34,725 bases of DNA from an uncultured Prevotellaceae bacterium (GTDB taxonomy: Bacteria > Bacteroidota > Bacteroidia > Bacteroidales > Bacteroidaceae). Positions 22,064 to 30,499 of the stretch are shown piece by piece. The stretch is from contig CADADN010000051.1 in the NCBI GenBank assembly GCA_902786665.1, positions 1 through 34,725 of the forward strand, given 5' to 3'. Numbering within the stretch: position 1 is the stretch's first letter; each line of letters starts with the position of its first letter. The notes beneath the pieces are model-generated. The model ran no database searches. It was not told where the DNA came from and worked only from the letters and a program-made list of their open reading frames with translations. Made by a program: the position numbers and the translations under genes.

Positions 22064-23617
22064 TCATTGGGTCACACGCTCCAACCATTTCACCATATAG
22101 AACATCACGCCCATGGAGATGAGGCAGATGATGAGGAACACCACCCAGCACTCCCAGATGGGCCATTCGTTATACATCAACGGACCTATCCACAGCAAAC
22201 CGTTGCCAACGGCGGTCGCACCCAGCCACAATCCTTGGCACAAGCCTTGGAGATGCTTGGGAGCCACCTTCGATACGAAGGAGAGACCCAGCGGAGAGAT
22301 GAACAACTCTGCAACCGTAAGGAAGAAATAGGTGACTATCAACACCCAGGGACCGGCTTTCAAGCCTGCTTTGGCAGAGTCGGACAATACGGTGAACTCA
22401 TTGGCCGAGGGATAACCTTGAGTGGCTGAGTAGACGGCCAGGAAAAGGTAGGCGATACCGGCAATGCCCATGCCGTAAGCTATCTTCCGAGGAGTGGAGA
22501 TGGCGCGTCCCTTGGCTGTCAGCATGGAGAAAATCCACATGATGACAGGTGTGAGCACGATGACGAAGAACGGGTTGACGGCTTGCCATATCTCGGGAGC
22601 TATGGTGTCTGTTTTCACGAAGTCACGTGCGAAGAAGGACAGTGACTGGCCGTTCTGATGAAAGGAGAACCAGAAGAATACGGCGATGCCGAGCACGGCG
22701 AACAAAGCGTACATACGCTGTTTGATTTCCGTGGCCATGGCTTGCTTCTCCTCTTGGGTGTAGCCTTCGGTGGCGACAGCCTCTTTCTTGCCCGGAGTGG
22801 GGAAGAGGTGCTTCGAGAAGAGGAAGATGGCAAGCGAGATGAGCATGGTGACCACTGAAGCGATGAACGAATAGTGGATGCCTGTATTGAAAATGTCAAG
22901 ATACTGGGTGCAGAAAGCTGACAGGTTGGATGCATCGCCGCCAACTTTGCCAACAAGTTCCGTCAGGTTGTCCATGCTTTGGGAATCAATGTTCCCGGAG
23001 ATGTACTCGTGGCAAAGTTTGGGAAGGTCGGCGTTGTATGTCAGGTTGTGAACCTTTAGCCACCAGCTGCGAAGCATCGGGGCAATGAATGGAGCCAGAA
23101 GGGCGCCGACATTGATGAATACGTAAAAGATTTGGAAGCCGGCGTCTCGCTGACCTTGAGCCCATTTCAAACGCTCCGGGCTTTCCTTCGCCGCCTTGGC
23201 CTCGAAATTGTCATACATCTGGCCTACGATGGCCTGGAGGTTGCCTTTGAACAGTCCGTTGCCGCAGGCGATAAGTGCAAGGGCGAATACCGTGAATGGC
23301 AACAACCACGAAGTATTGTCGGGAGTGGCAAGGATGGGGATGGCAAGAAGGACATACCCCAAGGCCATGATGACCAAGCCCCACGCGATGGTGCCTTTGT
23401 AATTCTGTGTGCGGTCGGCGATGATGCCGCCAACAAGGCTCAGCACATAAATGGCCGTGAGAAACATGGCGGCGATGAAACCACTTTGACCGTCGGACAG
23501 GCCGAATTTTGAGCAGAGGAAAAGCGCAAGCACGGCGTTCATGATATAATATCCGAAACGCTCTCCCATATTGCTTAATGCTGCAAGCAGCAATCCTTTT
23601 GGATGGTTTTTAAACAT
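22064..23617 (-). CDS. POT/PTR2-family proton-dependent oligopeptide transporter
   Basis: 517 residues with about 14 membrane segments. The POT signature appears as NMGERFGYY at residues 16-24 (ExxERFxYY-type motif of proton coupling). Other family landmarks are SLVGGIIADRTQNYKGTI (MFS loop 2-3) and CGNGLFKGNLQAIVG near residue 114. It carries di- and tripeptides into the cytoplasm with protons. The loop after the sixth segment is long, as in many Bacteroidetes POT proteins. It stands alone, divergent from ppdK with a ~480-bp spacer. Start at 23617 is the only ATG giving the complete first membrane segment. Confidence 0.92.
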   Translation of the reverse strand: MFKNHPKGLLLAALSNMGERFGYYIMNAVLALFLCSKFGLSDGQSGFIAAMFLTAIYVLSLVGGIIADRTQNYKGTIAWGLVIMALGYVLLAIPILATPDNTSWLLPFTVFALALIACGNGLFKGNLQAIVGQMYDNFEAKAAKESPERLKWAQGQRDAGFQIFYVFINVGALLAPFIAPMLRSWWLKVHNLTYNADLPKLCHEYISGNIDSQSMDNLTELVGKVGGDASNLSAFCTQYLDIFNTGIHYSFIASVVTMLISLAIFLFSKHLFPTPGKKEAVATEGYTQEEKQAMATEIKQRMYALFAVLGIAVFFWFSFHQNGQSLSFFARDFVKTDTIAPEIWQAVNPFFVIVLTPVIMWIFSMLTAKGRAISTPRKIAYGMGIAGIAYLFLAVYSATQGYPSANEFTVLSDSAKAGLKAGPWVLIVTYFFLTVAELFISPLGLSFVSKVAPKHLQGLCQGLWLGATAVGNGLLWIGPLMYNEWPIWECWVVFLIICLISMGVMFYMVKWLERVTQ

Positions 23618-23683
23618 AGTTTATCGTATTTTATGGTTTAAGATTTCCATGATAATGCAAGAACCGGTTTTCTTACCAAAATG

Positions 23684-23691
23684 CAAAATTC
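23684..23691 (-). promoter_or_regulatory. Possible -7 box of the peptide transporter gene
   Basis: GAATTTTG on the minus strand, one mismatch to TAnnTTTG. The remaining spacer 23692-24019 contains no supported gene; one small hairpin (GGCGTGG...CCACGC) near 23798-23818 is of unclear meaning. Confidence 0.3.
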
Positions 23692-24019
23692 GTAAAAATG
23701 TATGAATTACGCAAGATTTTATAAGATGTTTTTTCATAGTATGAGAAAAAAGACTGGCTGGCATGCAAGCGAGAGGGCTTGTCGGGGAACGTTCGTCGGC
23801 GTGGTCGGAACAGCCACGCTTGTTGCTATGAAGAATTCGTAGGCTGATGTGCAAACATTCTTGGCGCAGGGCGTCCATTCCATTTCAACCCCGTAGCAAG
23901 ATTTTTTACTTTCATGATATAAAGGTTGCCAAACGGGAGCATCCCACTTTTCCGACACGTCTGACCATCGTCCTATCATGCCAGCAACACCCTTTTTTTG
24001 CAAAAAATGACTTAAAAGT

Positions 24020-24050
24020 TTTGTCATTACACGAATTTGCATTATTTTTG
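24020..24050 (+). promoter_or_regulatory. Promoter of ppdK
   Basis: -33 TTTG (24020-24023), a 19-bp spacer and -7 TATTTTTG (24043-24050), both exact. The leader is about 40 nt. With the small-RNA promoter at 32194, the best matches in the window. Confidence 0.7.
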
Positions 24051-24095
24051 CAATTCCAAAGGATATTTTTTTTATTGAAAACCATATAACCTATT

Positions 24096-26822
24096 ATGAG
24101 CGAACAAAAAAGAGTTTACACTTTCGGCAATGGAAAAGCCGAAGGTAATGCTAAAATGCGTGAGCAGCTCGGTGGTAAAGGTGCCAACCTCGCCGAGATG
24201 AACCTCATCGGAGTGCCCGTTCCCCCGGGATTCACCATCACAACCGACTGTTGTAACGAATACTATGAAGTTGGGCAGGAGAAAATCATGGAGCTCCTCA
24301 ATGATGACGTGACAGCTGCTGTCAAGCACATCGAGGACTTGATGAACTCCAAGTTCGGAGATTCCGAGAACCCACTGCTCGTCAGCGTGCGTTCCGGTGC
24401 AAGGGCTTCCATGCCTGGCATGATGGACACCATCCTCAACCTCGGTCTCAACGACGAGGTCGCCGAGGGTATGGTGCGCAAAACCAACAACCCACATTTC
24501 GTCTATGACTCATACCGCCGCTTCGTGCAGATGTACGGCGACGTGGTGCTCGAGATGAAACCCGTCAACAAAGAGGATATCGACCCGTTCGAGGAAATCA
24601 TCGAGCAGGTGAAGAAAGAGCGTGGCGTCGTCCTCGACAAAGACCTCTCTGTTGATGAACTCAAGAAACTGGTGAAACTCTTCAAGGAAGCCATCAAGGA
24701 GCGCACCGGCAAGAGCTTCCCCAACGACCCCATCGAGCAACTCTGGGGTGCCATCTGCGCTGTCTTCCGCAGCTGGATGAACGAGCGCGCCATCCTCTAT
24801 CGCAAGATGGAAGGCATCCCCGACGAGTGGGGTACGGCAGTGTCGGTCATGGCAATGGTGTTCGGCAACATGGGCGACACCTCCGCAACAGGCGTATGCT
24901 TTAGCCGTGACGCCGCCAATGGCGAGAATGTGTTCAATGGTGAGTATCTCGTCAATGCACAAGGCGAGGACGTGGTGGCTGGTATCCGCACACCGCAGCA
25001 AATCACCAAGCTGGGCTCACAGCGTTGGGCCGAGCGTGCCGGCATCAGCGAGGAAGAGCGTACTGCAAAGTATCCTTCCATGGAAGAGGCCATGCCCGAA
25101 ATCTACAAGGAACTCGACGGCATCCAGAACAAGTTGGAGAACCACTACCACGACATGCAGGACATGGAGTTCACCGTGCAGGAAGGCAAACTCTGGTTCC
25201 TCCAGACACGTAACGGCAAGCGCACAGGTGCCGCCATGGTCAAGATCGCCATCGACCTGCTCCATGAGGGCATGATCGACGAGAAGACCGCCATCATGCG
25301 CTGCGAACCGCAGAAACTCGACGAACTGCTCCACCCGGTATTCGACAAGGTGGCTCTTTCCAAGGCAAAGGTGATTGCACAGGGTCTTCCTGCTTCACCG
25401 GGTGCTGCCTGTGGACAAATCGTCTTCCACGCCGACGAGGCCCAGGAATGGCATGAGGAAGGACACAAGGTGGTCCTCGTACGTATCGAGACTTCTCCCG
25501 AAGACCTCGCCGGCATGTCGGCCGCCGAGGGCATCCTCACCGCTCGTGGTGGCATGACCTCCCACGCTGCCGTGGTGGCTCGTGGCATGGGCAAATGCTG
25601 CGTATCCGGCGTTGGATCGCTCAATGTAGACTACAAGTCGAAGACCGTTGAAATCGACGGCGTTGTATATAAAGAGGGCGACTATCTCTCACTGAATGGT
25701 ACCACCGGCCAGGTGTATGCTGGCGAGGTGCCCACCAAGGCTGCTGAGCTTTCTGGTGATTTCAAGGAGTTGATGGACCTTTGCGACAAATACACCAAAC
25801 TGCAGGTGCGCACCAATGCCGACACTCCGCATGACGCTCAGGTGGCACGCGCATTCGGCGCAAAGGGTATCGGCCTGACACGTACGGAGCACATGTTCTT
25901 CGAGGACCAGAAGATCATCGCCATGCGTGAGATGATTCTCGCTAAGGATGCAGAGGGACGTGAGAAGGCTTTGGCAAAACTGCTGCCTTATCAGAAGGCT
26001 GACTTCAAGGGCATCCTCGAGGCTATGGACGGACTGCCAGTCAACATCCGTCTGCTCGACCCGCCTCTCCATGAGTTCGTGCCACACGACATCGCCGGTC
26101 AGGAAATAATGGCCAAGGAGATGGGTGTCAGCGTGGAGGATATCAAGCGCCGTGTTGACTCTCTCGCTGAGAACAACCCGATGCTGGGACACCGTGGATG
26201 CCGTCTGGGCATCACCTTCCCCGAAATCACCGCCATGCAGACACGTGCCATCCTCAGTGCTGCTTGCGAACTGAAGAAGGAAGGCAAGAACCCGATGCCG
26301 GAAATCATGGTGCCGCTCATCGGCATCCTCTATGAGCTGAAGCAGCAGAAGGCCATCATCCAGAAGGTTGCCAAAGAGGTGTTCGCACAGTATGGCATCG
26401 AGGTGGAATTTGAGATTGGTACGATGATTGAGATTCCACGTGCAGCTTTGACAGCCGACCGCATCGCCACTGAAGCACAGTACTTCTCATTCGGTACAAA
26501 CGACCTCACACAGATGACATTCGGATACAGCCGTGACGACATCGCATCCTTCCTTCCTGTCTATCTCGACAAGAAAATCCTCAAGGTTGACCCGTTCCAG
26601 GTGCTCGACCAAAATGGTGTGGGCAAACTCATCAAGTATGCCGTGAAGAATGGACGTGAAGTACGTCCGGAACTCCGCTGTGGCATCTGTGGTGAGCATG
26701 GTGGTGAACCAAACTCTGTCAAGTTCTGTGCCAAGATCGGCATGAACTACGCCAGCTGTTCACCGTTCCGTGTGCCTATCGCCCGTCTGGCAGCGGCTCA
26801 GGCAGCAGTGGAAGAAGATTAA
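24096..26822 (+). CDS. ppdK: Pyruvate, phosphate dikinase
   Basis: 908 residues, close to the usual ~875-910. It interconverts pyruvate + ATP + Pi and phosphoenolpyruvate + AMP + PPi in the cytoplasm. The N-terminal ATP-grasp domain carries GGKGANLAEM (26-35) and SVRSGARASMPGMMDTILNL. The swivelling domain has the phosphorylated His490 in GGMTSHAAVVARG. The C-terminal barrel has GIGLTRTEHMFF, LGHRGCRLGI and the catalytic Cys888 in GMNYASCSPFRVP. All key residues are intact. In Bacteroidetes the enzyme usually serves at the PEP-pyruvate node, with PPi economy. It has a strong promoter of its own. A hairpin follows, then two further genes in the same direction, which may receive read-through. 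Confidence 0.98.
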   Translation: MSEQKRVYTFGNGKAEGNAKMREQLGGKGANLAEMNLIGVPVPPGFTITTDCCNEYYEVGQEKIMELLNDDVTAAVKHIEDLMNSKFGDSENPLLVSVRSGARASMPGMMDTILNLGLNDEVAEGMVRKTNNPHFVYDSYRRFVQMYGDVVLEMKPVNKEDIDPFEEIIEQVKKERGVVLDKDLSVDELKKLVKLFKEAIKERTGKSFPNDPIEQLWGAICAVFRSWMNERAILYRKMEGIPDEWGTAVSVMAMVFGNMGDTSATGVCFSRDAANGENVFNGEYLVNAQGEDVVAGIRTPQQITKLGSQRWAERAGISEEERTAKYPSMEEAMPEIYKELDGIQNKLENHYHDMQDMEFTVQEGKLWFLQTRNGKRTGAAMVKIAIDLLHEGMIDEKTAIMRCEPQKLDELLHPVFDKVALSKAKVIAQGLPASPGAACGQIVFHADEAQEWHEEGHKVVLVRIETSPEDLAGMSAAEGILTARGGMTSHAAVVARGMGKCCVSGVGSLNVDYKSKTVEIDGVVYKEGDYLSLNGTTGQVYAGEVPTKAAELSGDFKELMDLCDKYTKLQVRTNADTPHDAQVARAFGAKGIGLTRTEHMFFEDQKIIAMREMILAKDAEGREKALAKLLPYQKADFKGILEAMDGLPVNIRLLDPPLHEFVPHDIAGQEIMAKEMGVSVEDIKRRVDSLAENNPMLGHRGCRLGITFPEITAMQTRAILSAACELKKEGKNPMPEIMVPLIGILYELKQQKAIIQKVAKEVFAQYGIEVEFEIGTMIEIPRAALTADRIATEAQYFSFGTNDLTQMTFGYSRDDIASFLPVYLDKKILKVDPFQVLDQNGVGKLIKYAVKNGREVRPELRCGICGEHGGEPNSVKFCAKIGMNYASCSPFRVPIARLAAAQAAVEED

Positions 26823-26838
26823 TTTATTAACACTCATG

Positions 26839-26870
26839 TTTGGCAGGCCGCCGGAGCGCGGCTTGCCAAA
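26839..26870 (+). terminator. Hairpin after ppdK, probable (partial) terminator
   Basis: A 13-bp stem, TTTGGCAGGCCGC with GCGGCTTGCCAAA, containing one G-T pair, with a CGGAGC loop. Only CTTTC follows, so termination may be incomplete, and the next gene begins just 22 bp on. Confidence 0.5.
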
Positions 26871-26891
26871 CTTTCAAAAAAGAATTAAAAG

Positions 26892-27188
26892 ATGGACGCT
26901 TTTGAAAAACTTGGTACAATTTGCTTGGTGCTTTCCATTATTACTGTACTCCCCTTGATGTGGCTTTATAAAGGCAACCTCGTGATGGTGGCTTTGATCG
27001 TGATAGCTTTCTGTCCTATCATGTGGATTGCAGGCCTTAATGTTTTGGGATTTTTCACCAAGCCTTTCAGTGAGAAAGGGATGACGGGTGTCTTTGCGTG
27101 GATCATCTCCATTGCGCTTGCTTTGGTAGTATACGCTGTTTTCTTCTTTGCTCTGCTCTTCGTCTTCAGAGACTTGCTGCAGCCGTGA
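26892..27188 (+). CDS. Small membrane protein, three predicted membrane segments
   Basis: 98 residues, dominated by hydrophobic segments at about residues 8-26, 30-54 and 67-93, with a short polar loop (FFTKPFSEKGMTG) between the second and third. I recognise no family. The ATG at 26892 has an A-rich leader (CAAAAAAGAATTAAAAG), typical of Bacteroidetes. It ends 16 bp before the degenerate PP2C gene and most likely belongs to the same transcript, so it may be a membrane partner of that protein; this is inference from position alone. Confidence 0.75.
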   Translation: MDAFEKLGTICLVLSIITVLPLMWLYKGNLVMVALIVIAFCPIMWIAGLNVLGFFTKPFSEKGMTGVFAWIISIALALVVYAVFFFALLFVFRDLLQP

Positions 27189-27204
27189 CACATCACTTGC
27201 CGTT

Positions 27205-28602
27205 ATGAAATTCGACATTTTAAAACCCGAGACCATTGCCGGCATTGAGAGCAATGGGACAGATGGGGTATGCGTCTTCCCTGATGTCGATGCTGCCACC
27301 ATCCACGACAAATTGTTTGTCGTGGCTGAAGGAAATGATGGCACAGGAACAAAGGCGGCGAAGGTGTTTGCGCAGACTTTCTCCGACCAGATGTTCCAGA
27401 GCACCTGTGCCGACGAACCTCTTGCAGAGGATGTCTTCAATGAGGCTCTCTTCGCAGCAAAGGACAAAATGGACGAGGAATATCCCGACCATGATGGTAC
27501 ACAGTATGCCATTGTGTATTTGCATAGACATGGGGTGCTGGCGGCTCATGCGGGTGCGGTGCGCATCTACCATATAAGGCCTAAGGGACGAAGGTTGCTT
27601 TACAAGTCGAAAGATAACGAGCGTGTCCTCGTACCAAAGGCGCTGCAAATGAGTGAACCGGTGAAGGCTTTTATCACCAATGTAAAGTATGGCGACTATT
27701 TTGTCGTCATGTCGAAAAAGGCTTCACAGGCAATCTCCGACCGGAAACTATTGGATGTGATTTGCGAACCGGTGAATGACAAGACTAAGTCGGTGAGATT
27801 GAAGACACTTGCCGATGCAGAAGATGCTGCCTTCGCACTGAGCATCATCCACATCAGCGGTGTCATGAACGAGGCTATGGATGAGCGTCTGTTCGAGAAT
27901 GAAAGCAAATTGATGGCTGCCATGCTGGCAGACATTGAAGCAGAAAAGAAAAAGGATGAGGCGGAAAAGACGAAGGAAAAGGAAAAACAACCTTCCACCC
28001 CCGTCGAAAAACCGAAAAAGCCTGAGCAAGAACCAGAAGAGGTGGACTATCCTGATTCGCAACAGGAAGAACGCCCAAAGCGTGAGTTCCCCATCGTGAC
28101 GGTTACTGCTCTTGTCTTGGTGCTTCTGGCCTTTGGCATTTGGTTCTGGGCGCAAAGGAAACAAAATGATAAGAATAGCCAGGAGGAGATGGTGAATGCC
28201 AAGCCCAAGGAAAAAGACACCATCAACATCCTCAAGGACACTCGTCCTAAGTCGGTGATAGACGAAGACTTGGTCAAGGAGGATAAAAAGAAGGAAGAGG
28301 AAAAGGAAAAAGAAAAGAAGGAAACCACCAACAATAATCAGGAGAAGCCAAGTGAAGGGAATACAGCGGAATCCAACCCTGATGCGCCCAACAACACGCA
28401 AGCCACACCTGGTGAGGATAAACCGGCGAGTCCGTCAACGACAACTCCGCAGCCTGCGGCCACTCCGCAGCCGGCTGCCACTCCGCCGCCGACAACCACT
28501 CCGCCGCCGGCAACCACTCCACAACCGAAACCACAACCCAAAACCACTCAGCAGCCTGATGGTACGGTGAAGCCAAAACCCGTCATTCCTGAAGGAGAGT
28601 GA
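27205..28602 (+). CDS. Membrane-anchored protein with a degenerate PP2C domain
   Basis: 465 residues from the ATG at 27205. Residues ~1-240 follow the PP2C phosphatase plan, but the metal-binding acids are altered: the usual ADGMGG becomes AEGNDG (~42-47), GDSR becomes GAVR (~116-119), and the SDG motif near the middle becomes SKK (~171-173). A Lys/Glu-rich coiled stretch follows (~250-285), then one membrane segment (FPIVTVTALVLVLLAFGIWF, ~295-314). The C-terminal 150 residues are first Lys/Glu-rich, then a low-complexity Pro/Thr/Gln/Ala tail of TPQPAATPPP-type repeats. With the N-terminus inside, the tail would reach the periplasm. I infer a pseudophosphatase that binds a partner rather than dephosphorylating it. 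It is co-directional with the small membrane protein 16 bp upstream. Confidence 0.78.
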   Translation: MKFDILKPETIAGIESNGTDGVCVFPDVDAATIHDKLFVVAEGNDGTGTKAAKVFAQTFSDQMFQSTCADEPLAEDVFNEALFAAKDKMDEEYPDHDGTQYAIVYLHRHGVLAAHAGAVRIYHIRPKGRRLLYKSKDNERVLVPKALQMSEPVKAFITNVKYGDYFVVMSKKASQAISDRKLLDVICEPVNDKTKSVRLKTLADAEDAAFALSIIHISGVMNEAMDERLFENESKLMAAMLADIEAEKKKDEAEKTKEKEKQPSTPVEKPKKPEQEPEEVDYPDSQQEERPKREFPIVTVTALVLVLLAFGIWFWAQRKQNDKNSQEEMVNAKPKEKDTINILKDTRPKSVIDEDLVKEDKKKEEEKEKEKKETTNNNQEKPSEGNTAESNPDAPNNTQATPGEDKPASPSTTTPQPAATPQPAATPPPTTTPPPATTPQPKPQPKTTQQPDGTVKPKPVIPEGE

Positions 28603-28606
28603 GCAG

Positions 28607-28662
28607 ATAGGGTTTTCCCCTTTAACAATAGGTTTTTCCCACCAGCGAAATAGGGTTTTTCC
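28607..28662. repeat. Three copies of ATAGGGTTTTTCC
   Basis: ATAGGGTTTTCCCC (28607-28620), ATAGGTTTTTCCC (28628-28640) and ATAGGGTTTTTCC (28650-28662), about 21 bp apart, right after the stop codon of the PP2C-like gene. Spacing near two helical turns would suit a protein-binding site, but no gene start is near. Confidence 0.7.
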
Positions 28663-28667
28663 TTTTT

Positions 28668-28734
28668 GAAACCGTCTTGCAATTGCGATATTTGCAGCAG
28701 AAATCTGAAGCAATAGCGATTGTAAGACGGTTTC
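28668..28734 (+). terminator. Long stem-loop, probable transcription terminator
   Basis: Arms 28668-28686 and 28716-28734 (GAAACCGTCTTGCAATTGC with GCGATTGTAAGACGGTTTC) pair over 19 bp with two G-T pairs, around a 29-nt loop. ATTTTGTTG follows. It lies 65 bp past the PP2C-like stop. Confidence 0.5.
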
Positions 28735-28917
28735 ATTTTGTTGATAGATGTCATTACTATTTTTACAACAGTTCTTTGAATAATCCCTTGACTATTTTTT
28801 CGGGTAGGACGGATGGGAATCCCTCCTACCTCCTTTGTTTTTGTTCACATTGTTTGATGACAAAATACTACGGAATTCCTGATAAAACTGTGTAAAGTCA
28901 AAATGGTCCCCTGAGTC

Positions 28918-29180
28918 GTAGGGGCGGGTCTATAAGATTGAAGATTGAAAATTGAAGATTGAAGATTGAAAATTGAAGATTGAAGATTGAAAATTTTCGT
29001 GCTGTAAGGATGAAATGAAAGGAATGCCACGCCAAACGGCTCGGTTCGCTATTGTAGAGACGGGATACATCCCGTCTCACCAGCGGAATGCCAGTGGTGC
29101 GCACTGAGACGGGATGTATCCCGTCTCTACCACCTGGTACCGACCTCTTGGCGGCAGGCGGGCACAAGACCCGCCCCTAC
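28918..29180. repeat. Composite of REP-like palindromes
   Basis: Outer inverted pair GTAGGGGCGGGTCT (28918-28931) and AGACCCGCCCCTAC (29167-29180). Inside, two 26-bp arms in perfect inverted orientation (29054-29079 and 29105-29130), each itself a palindrome (GAGACGGGAT + 2 bp + ATCCCGTCTC). Another hairpin GGCGGG/CCCGCC lies at 29157-29175. The GTAGAGACGGGAT and GTAGGGGCGGG cores are reminiscent of REP sequences seen in many bacteria. No transposase is present in the window. Confidence 0.8.
28934..28993. repeat. GATTGAA/AATTGAA heptad array
   Basis: About eight 7-bp units. It contains a 32-bp stretch (28944-28975) repeated exactly, in inverted orientation, at 29459-29490. Confidence 0.9.
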
Positions 29181-29251
29181 AGCAGCACCGTTTGCCGCAC
29201 CGCCATTCTTGGGTTTTTGCACGGTTATTTCTGTAGCGATTTGTTTTATTT

Positions 29252-29374
29252 TTGAGTCTACTTTAAAAAAGTGGATAGTGAGCAAAAGGGCGGTGCGCAT
29301 CTCCCCTCCCCTTGAGGGGAGGGGATAACCAACACCGATATTTGCTCAAACAGGACTTTTTAAAGTGGGCTCAA
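29252..29374. repeat. Nested palindromic element of 123 bp, MITE-like
   Basis: Four concentric pairs: TTGAGTCTACTTTAAAAA-type ends (29252-29272 and 29355-29374, a few mismatches), TGAGCAAA/TTTGCTCA (29279-29286, 29341-29348), CGGTG/CACCG (29291-29295, 29333-29337), and a central CCCCTCCCCT/AGGGGAGGGG (29303-29324). The ends TTGAG and CTCAA are mutually inverted. Confidence 0.75.
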
Positions 29375-29421
29375 GATTGAAAATAGAAAATTATCGTGGG
29401 CAAAAGGCCGTGTGTGCATAA

Positions 29422-29493
29422 AATTTTCAATTTTCAATCTTCAATTTTCAATTTTATACAATTTTCAATCTTCAATCTTCAATTTTCAATTTT
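29422..29493. repeat. TTTTCAA heptad array upstream of tatA
   Basis: Two blocks of 7-bp units, separated by a short ATACA interruption. It ends 6 bp before the -7 box of tatA, so it occupies the -33 region of that promoter. Confidence 0.9.
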
Positions 29494-29499
29494 ATTTAT

Positions 29500-29507
29500 T
29501 ATTTTTG
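29500..29507 (+). promoter_or_regulatory. -7 box of the tatAC operon
   Basis: TATTTTTG, an exact TAnnTTTG match, 21 bp before the tatA ATG. No normal -33 element: the heptad repeat occupies that position. Confidence 0.5.
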
Positions 29508-29528
29508 CAGCGTTTAAACGATATCGAT

Positions 29529-29717
29529 ATGTTTGGATTAGGCACGCAAGAAATATTGATTATCGCCCTGGTGGTGCTCCTGCTGTTTGGCGGGAAGAAA
29601 ATTCCCGAACTGATGAAGGGTTTGGGCAAGGGCGTGAAGAGTTTCAAGGAGGGGATGAAGGAGATTGAAGACCCCGCCGACGAAAAGAAAACGGACGACG
29701 AGACGAAGAAGGAATGA
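29529..29717 (+). CDS. tatA: Sec-independent translocase subunit TatA
   Basis: 62 residues, the length typical of Bacteroidetes TatA. It has a short N-terminus (MFGLGTQE), one membrane segment ([12 protein letters not shown]), the conserved FGGKKIPEL hinge, an amphipathic helix ([17 protein letters not shown]) and an acidic-lysine tail. TatA oligomers form the passage for folded proteins across the inner membrane. An upstream frame (to 29412) is made of heptad repeat sequence and is not part of the gene. It overlaps tatC by four bases (ATGA). No tatB-like gene is seen, as usual in Bacteroidetes. Confidence 0.93.
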   Translation: MFGLGTQEILIIALVVLLLFGGKKIPELMKGLGKGVKSFKEGMKEIEDPADEKKTDDETKKE

Positions 29718-30499
29718 GCACCTCGAAAAACGAGGGGACCTTCTGGGACCATCTCGATGAGTTGCGCAGCTGCATCATTCGCATCCTGCTGGTGACGGCG
29801 GTGCTGGCCGTTCTCGCATTCTGCTTCAAGGAGGTGCTGTTCGACGTCGTGTTGGCGCCGAGCCACGATGATTTCATCTCCTATCGGCTGTTGGGCGTGG
29901 AGCCTTTCGCCATCCATCTCATGAACACGGGACTCACGGAGCAGTTCATGATACATATGAAGGTGGCGTTCTATTGCGGACTATTGTTGGCGTCGCCCTA
30001 TGTGTTATACGAACTCTTTGCTTTCGTCTCTCCGGCGCTTTACGACAAAGAGCGCAGGCCGGCCGTGAAGGTGGTGGGATGTGCCTACGCGATGTTCCTT
30101 TTGGGCACTGCGGTCAACTATTTCATCGTCTTTCCCCTTACCGTGAGATTTCTTGGCACATATCAGGTGAGTCCCGACGTCACCAACATGCTCACCATAC
30201 AGTCGTATGCCGACACGCTCATTTCCATGAGCCTGGTGCTCGGCGTCGTCTTCGAACTACCCGTAGTGAGTTGGCTGCTCGCATTGCTTGGCATCCTGCG
30301 ATGGGAGCATATGGCGCATTTCCGCAAACATGCCGTGGTGGTCATCCTCGTCGTGTCGGCCATCATCACCCCCACAACCGATGCTTTCACCCTTTTCGTC
30401 GTCGCATTGCCCATCTGGCTGCTCTACGAGGCCAGCATCCTCATCGTAAGGGCCACAAGGAGGAAAAAGAAGCCGGAGAGTGTCAGCAGCGAGGCATGA
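29714..30499 (+). CDS. tatC: Sec-independent translocase subunit TatC
   Basis: 261 residues with six predicted membrane segments. The N-terminal [15 protein letters not shown] motif (residues ~9-23) is the conserved signal-peptide docking site, including the glutamate after LD. Other hallmarks are [21 protein letters not shown] (residues ~95-115) and the terminal segments with [10 protein letters not shown] (residues ~217-226). It binds twin-arginine signal peptides and assembles with TatA. The ATGA overlap with tatA implies coupled translation. Its last 17 bases overlap the end of the convergent ABC ATPase gene, with no room for a terminator between them. Confidence 0.97.
   Translation: MSTSKNEGTFWDHLDELRSCIIRILLVTAVLAVLAFCFKEVLFDVVLAPSHDDFISYRLLGVEPFAIHLMNTGLTEQFMIHMKVAFYCGLLLASPYVLYELFAFVSPALYDKERRPAVKVVGCAYAMFLLGTAVNYFIVFPLTVRFLGTYQVSPDVTNMLTIQSYADTLISMSLVLGVVFELPVVSWLLALLGILRWEHMAHFRKHAVVVILVVSAIITPTTDAFTLFVVALPIWLLYEASILIVRATRRKKKPESVSSEA

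Noticed and set aside
27748-28401. 217-codon minus-strand ORF rich in Phe and Leu
   Set aside because: It arises from the Lys/Glu-rich codons (AAR, GAR) of the PP2C-like gene read backwards.
29412-29528. N-terminal extension of tatA ([12 protein letters not shown]...)
   Set aside because: The extension translates heptad repeats and lies upstream of the -7 box; the normal TatA start is at 29529.
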